Shown one piece after another: positions 55,361 to 64,000 of a DNA stretch of 64,000 bases (the stretch's first letter is position 1; every line of letters starts with the position of its first letter). The stretch is from Chrysaora quinquecirrha (Eukaryota; Cnidaria; Scyphozoa; Semaeostomeae; Pelagiidae), in contig JACTAT010000170.1 in NCBI GenBank assembly GCA_014526335.1, forward strand, positions 78,139 through 142,138, written 5' to 3'. The position numbers and the translations under genes are program-made. Under the pieces are notes generated by a model, which was given only the letters and a program-made list of their open reading frames with translations, did not search any database and had not been told where the DNA came from.

Positions 55361-57788
55361 ATGTTTTCGATTAATTTCCACCCGGTTACAGAAAGCTTCT
55401 CGGACACAGAAGACGGAGAATGCGAAGCATGCGGGATTGTCGTTGCGGAGGTACAGCTACGTCAATGTCAACTTGGATTCTGTGGACGATACTTGTGTTC
55501 GCAATGTGTACAATTTTGTGCTTCCTGCTTCTCGGACGTAGAGAATAGAGCAGAAAGTTTGTTTGTGTTTTGCCGCACTTGTGCTATGAAAGTTTGCCCA
55601 CAGTGTAGTAGATGTGCAAGACGATTATGCAGAGAATGTACAGACTTTATACAGGTGAGATCTATAAAGCGAGGCTCACAGTCAACCCATGATACGAAAC
55701 AACTAGCACCATGCTAATTTATATCGACATGTCAGCATGTACTATGAAGTACCGAATAAACGGGGGTGGGAATAATCGGAGGGGGTTGGAGTATTGTTAA
55801 AATTTAATAAACGGGGGATTGGAATAAACGGGGGGTTGGAAAATAAAAAACTAATTGCTTTAGCATAACAGAAAATCTAATGTTCGTACGGTGTCATACG
55901 ATAGGAAACGAAAGCTATTGTGCAATACACTTTTTTTTAATAAGCAACTTGACTTTCGTCCAGCCCTCCAAGTTGCTTAAAATTTTAGACATTTCAGCCC
56001 TCAAAGTTGCTTAAACGTTACTTAACACTTTTTGTACCTACTAACCACCCCTGACTTCGCGGGTCAAAATCGTCATCTATTAGGCCTACAACATGACTTT
56101 TGGGAGACAGTAACTGGAGAAACGTTAGCTAACGAATTTCAACATGCAAAACATAAGAACAAAGAACAATTTCCTATACACAAGAAAGAGAATAAGCTTA
56201 GTTGTTTGACTTCTTAGTTGCTTACAGTAATTCAGTTGAGCCCTCAAGATGCTTAATGTTAAGGACAGTTCAGCCCTAGTTGCTTATTGAGCGGTTGCTT
56301 ATTAAAAAAAAGTGTATAGCGATAAAAAATACGTACTATATACTCAGTTAACTTGTAGGACAGCAAAGAAAAACTTATTTTAATCAAATTTCAATTTATT
56401 CATTTAGCAAACAATGTTCAACAAATAAAAAGAAGGGTTGGAATAAAAGCGGGGAGGTTGGAAAATTTTTAAAAAATTAACAAGCGGCCGGGAGGGGAGG
56501 GGTTCGGTTCTCCAGTGTAGATAAGTTCTAGTCAGAACTTATAGTATACAGTTGACGAGGGTCGCAAAGCGCTCATGTCGATCATGACTGACAGGAAACA
56601 AAGTAGTCAATAAGTCAACTATTCGTTGGAGTACGTGCTCAGCTTTCTGGAACAAGTTGCCGCCAGAAGGAACAATAGTTGCCAATAGTTACAAGAGCGC
56701 TTATTTCGAATTGTCGGTTGCGATGAATTGGTTCCAAAAAATCGCCGATTTAGCAGTCGGTAGCTAGTTCTGACTGCGCAATTTCGACGTTAACCTAGCT
56801 TAAGAATATACTGTACTTTATGCAGTTTGTTTGATAAGCAACTTCGCTTGGGCCTAGTTCAAAAAGTTGCTTATTTTTGGGCCTCTTAAGGCCATCTTTT
56901 AGTATCAAAAGTTGCTTAGTAATTGCTTAATTTTTACTGTATATTTTTGCCCTAAGAATAGTATAGAGGCTGGAAAAACAGAAAAATTTGGAGTTATCGC
57001 CTTCATAACGCTAGAACACAGCAAAGTATACAGCAAAGAAATACTGTAAATAACATCGGTCAAGAACTACCGTGCAATTGTTAAGATATAGAGACTTTGT
57101 ATTGAAAGTAAAATGGAAACCCCTCCATGAAATCCTTCACGTACTGAGTAACACTCAATTGATATGCGAGTTTTTCACGGCAAATGAACAGAAATAGCTT
57201 CTAGGTTGATCAATCCTTTATTGCCTGCAGTGATATAAATTTTTTAAAATTTAAAATGTTGCTTAGGTTTATTTCCCGGTTGTACTATACGTTGCTTAAA
57301 GTTTTAGGCCTTCTACATCTTGGTTGCTTATAAGCGTTTGCTTTAAAAAAAACTGCGTGTAGTATAGGAAGATGAGGCAGTTAACGTTGTTGACCTAACC
57401 TGGGGAATAGGGTATTTTTCACCCCTTCAGGTTCTGCGACGTGCATGTATGTTGGGTAAGAAAAATCTCTCTATGACAAACATAAATATTGTTTTCTATT
57501 TTTTTTTAGTGCAAGGCTCAAAATTGCTCTAAAAAGATTTGCTCAGACTGCCAATTGAATTCAGAAGAGAAAATATTAACGACAGGAAAATGTAGTTGCT
57601 GCTGCGCAAAACAATTCACTTCACTTCAGGGTTTGTGTAAAAATGTAATACGCATGTCAATAGCCACAGCAAAGCAGAATATAACGGATGGTAAAACCTC
57701 GAACAGGGGTAACCCGACAATGTACATTAACGAAACTGTAAGAAGGCTTGAGATTCCGCGCGGTATTCAGGACATTTTGTTGGTTTAG
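55361..57788 (+). CDS. Unrecognised Cys-rich zinc-binding protein (2 exons)
   Basis: Exons 55361-55654 and 57510-57788 join in phase 0 (donor GTGAGA, acceptor TTTTTTTTTAG) to give 190 aa. The first 130 residues hold more than 25 cysteines in C-x2-C or nearby pairs: GECEACGIVV, FCGRYLCSQCVQFCASC, FCRTCAMKVCPQCSRCARRL, CRECTDFIQCKAQNCSKKIC and CSCCCAKQF. This suggests tandem treble-clef or B-box-like zinc modules. The C-terminus (ETVRRLEIPRGIQDILLV) is short and Cys-free. The start is the only ATG upstream of the Cys block. An AATAAA signal lies at 58046-58051. I cannot name the family. The intron contains two TA-CACG elements. Confidence 0.7.
55928..56314 (+). mobile_element. TA-CACG element, GTTGCTTA subfamily
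   Basis: A 387-bp element with ends CACTTTTTTTTAATAAGCAAC and GTTGCTTATTAAAAAAAAGTG, flanked by TA. The words AAGTTGCTTAAA and GGTTGCTTATT recur six times. It lies in the intron of the Cys-rich gene. Confidence 0.88.
56821..57359 (+). mobile_element. TA-CACG element, GTTGCTTA subfamily (uninterrupted)
   Basis: A 539-bp homologue of 46596-47698 without its 599-bp insertion. The left end is degenerate (TGCAGTTTGTTTGATAAGCA). The right end TTGCTTTAAAAAAAACTGCG-TG is followed by TA. It supplies the empty-site comparison for that insertion. Confidence 0.82.
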
Positions 57789-58045
57789 TTGGGCGGAATG
57801 GAGCCTCTGTAACAGTGGCCAAACGTAGCCAACCTTTCACCAAACAATGATCATCGCCGATATTAATGATCATCGATATTTTTAAAAAATTGATTGTGCT
57901 CAAATTTTTTAAAAGAGCTTAAGTAAATTAATAGAGTAAATTTTTCTTGATAATCGATTTGGATTAGTTTACCATTAGTAAACTATATGTACAATCTATA
58001 CAGAATGTATAAATGTATGTGTGTATATATTCTTAATCGACTTAA

Positions 58046-58051
58046 AATAAA
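58046..58051 (+). terminator. Poly(A) signal of the Cys-rich gene
   Basis: AATAAA lies 258 nt after the stop codon of the gene at 55361-57788. Confidence 0.5.
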
Positions 58052-58284
58052 ATGAAGAAACAAACAAAAAAAGTCGATAAATGAAGGTAACTTTTACTGC
58101 CCCAGCACAAGCAAACCACGAGAAAAAATTGAGCGATATGTTTGCTGAAAAATTGGTGACGTTTGGCAAAGTAGTGACGTAGAAATATCTTTAACAGTCA
58201 TTTGAGCAAAATGCGCAGTTAAAACCAAGTAACTGAGAAGCTTTTGGTAGCTTTTACAATTTGATGAAAAAGTCCGAAAAAGGA

Positions 58285-58328
58285 ACTATAGGAACTAGGC
58301 CTTGAGCTAGGTTCTTTATAAAAAACCG
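58285..58328 (-). mobile_element. Terminal fragment of a TA-CACG element
   Basis: AGGAACTAGGCCTTGAGCTA followed by GGTTCTTTATAAAAAACCGCG is the reverse complement of the family's left end. The rest of the element is absent. Confidence 0.55.
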
Positions 58329-58567
58329 CGAATTTCAGATGATGTAAACGAAGGGAGCTTGTACAAAGGTGGCACAGGAGTCACAGAAAACGCACTAATG
58401 TAATGAATATGCACTCCAGAGGCAGATTACTATGATATTGATGTTGTAGATAGTGCTGGCGATACTACGGGGTTATTATGCTTTGCGTGTTGAACACGCA
58501 CTACAGAGGCGGTTTACTATGTTTACTATGGTTTATTATGCAATGTACTGTTGTAGTGCTTCATTTA

Positions 58568-58964
58568 GGCCCCAGTTACACTATGCCGGCATGATATCGT
58601 TGCGTTTTGATTTTAGTGCCGTCATAAGATTTTGCCAAGTAGTTACACGAGCGCAGCGCCATGATTTCTGTGGCGATCACTGCAGTTTAACTGAGACGCC
58701 ACGGAAGCTCCTTCGCATTTCTTTTGTGAAACAATAGGAAAACAAGGTTTCAGAGCGTCATATATTGGATTGGTCTGATTACACTATGCCACCGCGGTGC
58801 GTCTTGATTTTATAACCTCCAGAGCGCCATGATTTTCAAGACGCTTTGCTGAGCATCTTATACCGGATTGGGTCGTCATAGTGTAACTGAAAGCCCAATT
58901 TGATACGAAATTCAAGGCGCGACGAGGCATGCCGGCATCTGGCCGGCATAGTGTAACTGGGGCC
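58568..58964 (+). mobile_element. PIF/Harbinger-type MITE
   Basis: A 397-bp element with ends GGCCCCAGTTACACTATGCC and the exact complement, flanked by a 3-bp duplication TTA (58565-58567 and 58965-58967). These are Harbinger traits. Subterminal CACTATGCC and CGCCACGG/CCACCGCGG words repeat inside. No transposase is present. Confidence 0.85.
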
Positions 58965-58967
58965 TTA

Positions 58968-60745
58968 GACTTAGATGAAAGGAGCTCGCATCTTCGTGCA
59001 TGTCCAACACATCAGTGTGAAGCCTATGGGTTAGAGCTGCCGTAATCATGGTTCTTTAGAAAAGTCTGAGACAATAAACAACTGAACAAAGTCTAATATA
59101 TAATTCATAACAGTTTGCTAAAACGCAACAATTTTGCTTCTTAATCATCAACATGATTCTAATTTCGTCTAAAGCTCTTTCAATAAACGTCTTTATACTA
59201 TCTAATCATACCTTTCTATATACAACAAATACAACAACAGTTCCCCATAACGAATTCGCAGGGTGTTATCATTTCTACAATCATGGGCAACTTGTTTAGG
59301 GGATTATGAGTTCTGTTCCCTGATAGCACCCATTCACCACCTCCAGTTCAACGTTGCACTTTTTCTCCTCATCTCCATGAGAAGAATTCCCGGTAATATC
59401 ATGAGAAATCAGGTATAAAGAAATCCGTTAGAAAATAATCAACTTCTAATGGAGGAGGGAGCAAAAAAAATATTTTAGAACCATCAAAACATCTAAGATG
59501 TTCGGGGTTGCTGAGGTGTTGGTGGCACGGTTTGCGCCCGGCCTAACCAGGAAGCTATACACGACTTATGAATGGCAGGAAAGTACTGGTATGTACTGCC
59601 GCTACGATGCTAAGACTATTCTGACTCATTTGCATTTTCTCCCATTTCTCACCTTCTTACACGGGAGTCTTGGCCGGTCTAGGCTAATATGCCCATGTTT
59701 TCAAGGAATTCAGGATCAGAAAACCAACCATATGGGCGAAAAACATACCAAGAAAATAGAGGTCAACCAATTCTGAGACGTTTCGGGCATTGGCTTTTAT
59801 CGATCCAACAATCATGATTCATCCATGTGCAAACCTATGTTTTCTGAATCGCTTGATTAATTTTGGCCCTGATGGAATTCTGTTTAACATTATAGAGATC
59901 TATTATTTAGGGCGCGTCGGGCTGATTTAGTATCCTTAAGTTTAGGGAGGGATTCTAATTTAAAACAAAACTTATAAAAAGAAAATATTTTCTATTTACA
60001 TGAAAATAATACTAACTAACAAACATAACAAACAAACAAACATAACACGATTTTTCATCCAAAACCTATACATGAAGACTGTTATATATGGGAATGAGCA
60101 GAAACATTTTTGGGCATACTTGAGAAAGGTTTTTTCGTCTGGCACTTCTCGGGGAGCAAACGTCCAAAACAATTGACTAAACGATAACTACAATCTGTTT
60201 CTAACGTTTATAGTCCGAGCAATGTCAGGGAAGAAAAAAGGTTTTCGTATGCCCAGAAATGCTCCCGCTGTTTCTTGCAATTTGGTACTGCTCAAAGACT
60301 ATTGTTACAGGGCATATTTTAAGGAATTTTCAGTGGTAGGCCATATCAGGCCAATTTGGCGACTTAAGGCCGCCAAGATTATTACGTTAATCTGTAACAT
60401 TTGATGGTTAAAACATGGTTAAAAGGAGGGATATCTATCAAACTATTGTGTTGGAGATTTCGATAAATAACAACTTGGTCAATAGCAGAAAAACTCAAAA
60501 AAACAATTAGCTTTTCCGTCTGGCAGACCTCGAAATGTAAACGTCTTACATAGCGCCCAATAGATTGATATCTCCAACTACTCTAAGAGTGCAGGAGATC
60601 AATGTTAGCCCAAGTATTTTCGAGAATTTTTCTGCTATTTTTCGCAATTCTGAAGTTCTGCTACAACAAAACACCCGCGAAACTTTAAGCTTCATACTAA
60701 ATTACAAAGAACAGCAGTTTAAATACGGGGGAAATGCTAATAAAT
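58968..60745. other. No gene seen; R2 repeat copies
   Basis: R2 copies lie at about 60190-60310 and 60480-60670. The open frame at 59498-59776 has no domain and no splice support. Confidence 0.5.
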
Positions 60746-63102
60746 TCAAACCTGGACAATCTGCTCCTTTGGTTCTTTTGGTTGCGCTTGGTCTTGCGCA
60801 GGCGACAAGGTCTCCGCAGTTTTACTGCCGCGCGGAACAGGCAGCACTGTTATAGAGATGCTTTTTGAATCGTTGATCAACCAGTCTTGGTTAATAGCAC
60901 ACCATTTCTTCCAATAAATCCAGCATTTCAGCCACCAAAACCAGAGGAATGCCGCATCAAGGACAATACCAAAACCATTGACAACATAGAATATAAGACA
61001 CGCAGTTGATTTGCAACTCTCAGATGCATTCACGTGAATTGACAAGATATTCAGACACAGTCCAACAAAGAATACAATGAACCATATCACGGGGATCGGC
61101 CTGTCTTCTGGTCGTTTCCACTGAAATTTGATAAAAACAAAACATGCGTAGCTACTAAGCAAAATATTCATGATATTCAAAGGAAATAATATATATTTCA
61201 TTGCCGGAAGAAAATATGCTCATTTCTTTTTATGCGAAACTATACTCTCAGCTGAATAGTAAGGTTTTTAACTGTTAGCACAATTGGTATTAAAGTTTTT
61301 GGCAGAGTTTATTTACTAAAATATTGAATTTTCGAAAAATTCGTGAAATAAGGGTTTGATGTTAAGTATCATGTTCTTAGCAGCCAAAATATGGACATTT
61401 TTCGGAATTGACTCCTGGATAGTTTTTGAGGATTTTTATTTGGAATTTATACAAAGATACAGATGGTGCTTGAAATGCATCAATCACCAGCCAGTATAAA
61501 TCCCACCTTTGTTCTCACTATTGCAGTCTGTCTTTGATGCTCGTACTCTTAGGAGCGCCAGAAGAAAAAATCCTTTAAGTATATCCAAAAATCTTTCGCC
61601 TAATTATCACAATTCTGAGATAATCATGAGAAACTTTAAAGTTAAAATTTACCTCAGAAATAGGTCGATTTTTCTTTTTGATGGGAACCTGTTGTTGACA
61701 GAGTTCACAATTATTCTTCACTGACTTCTTAAACCAAGTTAACAGACATGTGGCATGAACAAACTGTGCAGAACCTTTGCATTTACATGGAGCAATTAAA
61801 GCTTCATCTCCTGCTGTATGACAAATTCTACAAATACTAGCATCTTCTGTTCCTTCCGTTGTCTCCCTGGAATCCATTATGGGAAAAAGCTCTGCAATGT
61901 GCTGCTGTTGCAAGTTACGGACAACACTAAATAGTTTCTGCCTGGCAATTGATTTTGTCTCTTTTTTATCATCAGGAAACAAAGTAATATCCTAAAACAA
62001 AGTTAAATAACATTAAGTTTTAATTAAGTAAAATTAAAATTAAAATTGATAATTTTATCTATTAAGCCAATACAACCAGCTATATTTACTGAAAATAAAT
62101 AATTAATAAACTATGCACAATATACATCTATACATCTATTCAAAAACTTACTGTTGTCATACAAGAAAACTTAAAACAATAGCCTATCAGGATAGGTACT
62201 ATGGTACAATGCTATCCACTTCCAGATTTGTATCCTGATTGGGGTATCTATTTGACAGCGCAAGCTCAATTTGGCCTCAATTTTACTTCAACTGATAAGA
62301 ACAACTGATAAGAACAGGAATCCAAATACATGGAGGAAATCATGGCCAATGAAATGTGAGTGACGGAAATTCAGGTTTATGAAATAACATCACCCTACCT
62401 AGTCTATCCAGATATTCATCCTACCCTCATTACAACTTGATGTATAAACCTGACCCTCTGTTCTGATTCTTATCCACATCATATAACAGCTATCCTAATA
62501 ACTTTGTTTGTGTAAACGGGGGTTTTCACATTTTTAATCACCCTAAAACAACATTCTGTCAGAAGATGAGAAGGACAAGAATATCCTAATTTATAAAAGT
62601 TAAAAGAAATTGAAACGACCTGAAACGACCTGAAACCAGCTAAAACGACCTGAAACCACCTGAAACGACCTGAAACAAGCAGTCAAAATTGGAATTGAGG
62701 CTGAAACGATCTGAAACTCTAAACTTCCAAACTCCAAACTTCTAAATTCTATTTCGTGAGCAGCTGAGGGGCATTCTGCACTTTAGGAAAGTTATTGTGG
62801 TATGGCACTGGTGGCAAAATTTAATTTATATACTTATACTGCAAAAAACATCCATCAACATCTTTACCTACCTGGGACAAACATCCATTAGGAACCGGAA
62901 CATAAGTTTCCTCACATTTACCAGCACATATTGCACCTGTGGAACATTTATCATCGCTTTGCAAAGACCCATCATCATTACCATTGGCAGAAAAGTTAGT
63001 TTCAAGACAGCCAACATCTAGCTTGACCTCTTTTCCATCCCCACTGGTTTCTGACACAGGCTGGACATGCAGAACAAGATCATTGTTTTCAGGAATGTCC
63101 AT
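60746..63102 (-). CDS. RING-CH (MARCH-type) membrane E3 ubiquitin ligase (3 exons)
   Basis: Exons: 63102-62872, 61991-61653 and 61120-60746. All join in phase 0 with GT-AG sites, giving 314 aa. The RING-CH finger spans residues 131-175 (CRICHTAGDEALIAPCKCKG, then FVHATCLLTWFKKS and CELC), with the C4HC3 order and the conserved Trp of the family. The last exon has two membrane segments (IPVIWFIVFFVGLCLNILSI and FYVVNGFGIVLDAAFLWFWW) and a Pro-rich tail. MARCH ligases ubiquitinate membrane proteins in endosomes, ER or plasma membrane. Which paralogue this is cannot be told. The acidic N-terminus has no known domain. The first ATG (63102) is used. Confidence 0.92.
62600..62725. repeat. GAAACGACCT tandem repeat
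   Basis: Imperfect 10-bp units (TGAAACGACC, TGAAACCACC, TGAAACGATC) occur about nine times in intron 1 of the MARCH-type gene. Confidence 0.85.
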
Positions 63103-63699
63103 GATGACTTAAATTGGCTTTTTCAATTTGTGAAAGAGAGGATACCTAAAGACAAATAAAGAAATTACAAGAAATTCTTTAACTAGTAATGTAATGCTAG
63201 TAATGCTAGTAATGGTTTCAAATATCACTTAGAAATTGAAGATTCAGAGCAATTCCATTTCTACCATCACAAACTTATTATAACTAGACAAAGATCAAAA
63301 GTCAGTTAAATGAAATCTAGTTCTGAAATTTAACTTGTCAACCCTAGTTGTGAGCCAAAATCTGCTGAGTCAAAATGGTGTTAATATTTCTAATGGCACT
63401 GAAGGAAAATAAGCATATTACCAAAGAAAAAGAAAGAAAAATGAAAGATTTGAGGTCATCTAAGTTTGCTAAATTGTGTTTGTGTTTAACACTCAGAATT
63501 TAAACCATAATTATTGTACTTTATTATTTCTTGTTGCATGTTTGGGAAGTTTGGTATACCTTTTACCACAGGTATAGTTGGTTATGTTTAGAAAATATTC
63601 TTCATTGATAAACTGTTTTCACTACTGGCTGCTTTTACCTGCAAAGGAGGTGTGGTAAGTTCTTGTCGATATATGTAAATATATAAGGGATTTTGCAAT

Positions 63700-64000
63700 A
63701 CAGTTGACATCCGCCATCTCGACTACCCGCAATCTCGAACATTCGCTATCTCGAACGATTTTCCATTTCCCCTTGTTTTGGTATAAGGGTTTGTATAGGA
63801 AAATCATCTGCTATCTCGAACCCCGTTATCTCCAACATTCGCTGTATTGAACCATTTTTCGATTTCCCATGGAGTAAAACCTGCTGTTTATCTGGAACTT
63901 TGCCAAATTTTCTGCTGAACTGGATAAAGAGACAGGCTGAAAATATGTATAAGTTCGCCAAGCGGAGCGGGCATGGGCAGCAGCTAAGTGATATGCTGCC
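63700..64000. mobile_element. Possible pogo/Tigger-like element, left end only
   Basis: TACAGTTGACATCCGCCATC, followed by repeated CTATCTCGAAC words (63723, 63748, 63809), resembles the TA-CAGT end and subterminal repeats of Tigger/pogo elements. The other end lies beyond the window. Confidence 0.4.

Overview
This window is animal nuclear DNA, most likely from a marine invertebrate and probably an anthozoan cnidarian. The genes are spread over many small exons, the DNA is AT-rich, and much of it is short non-autonomous transposons, microsatellites and tRNA-derived SINEs. The cnidarian assignment is inferred from the repeat style and the secreted modular gene, not from any single diagnostic marker.

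Five genes could be rebuilt exon by exon with GT-AG sites and matching phases, and a sixth is a partial exon chain. (1) Minus strand, 1-19559: a secreted multi-module gene with a signal-peptide exon, ricin-B-type (beta-trefoil) lectin-like exons, Thr-rich linkers and a TSP1 exon. All ten exons join in phase 1, and it runs off the left edge. (2) Plus strand, 30400-39533: RANGRF/MOG1, seven exons, 190 aa. (3) Minus strand, 41086-44798: MEPCE, the 7SK/Bin3-type RNA methylphosphate capping enzyme, four exons, 553 aa. (4) Minus strand, 47909-52861: a UPF0488/C8orf33 homologue, six tiny exons, 177 aa. (5) Plus strand, 55361-57788: an unrecognised Cys-rich zinc-binding protein, two exons, 190 aa. (6) Minus strand, 60746-63102: a RING-CH (MARCH-type) membrane E3 ligase, three exons, 314 aa. 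RANGRF and MEPCE converge. The UPF0488 gene and the Cys-rich gene are divergent, about 2.5 kb apart.

The rest is mobile and repetitive DNA, mostly in introns. Recognisable pieces are a KDZ-associated/HMGXB3-like pseudogene behind a 53-bp tandem array (7285-9032), a LINE fragment (18982-19278), and a mariner remnant with intact TA-flanked ends (53678-54423). There are also hAT-type elements with exact 8-bp target-site duplications (13305-14114, 20523-21169, 28358-28906 and a 28-bp one at 35238), a PIF/Harbinger MITE (58568-58964) and TTAA-type piggyBac-like elements.

The most unusual signal is a family of about a dozen TA-flanked elements with ends CACG(T)n. They carry a short word (GTTNCTTA) at both termini and several times internally, and the variable base changes at all sites together in each subfamily. 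One copy (10404-12073) is split by a piggyBac-like element, which contains a foldback, which contains a second copy. The window also holds a roughly 410-bp pure ATACA pentamer array and a 28-bp perfect palindrome that behaves like two hAT ends fused together.
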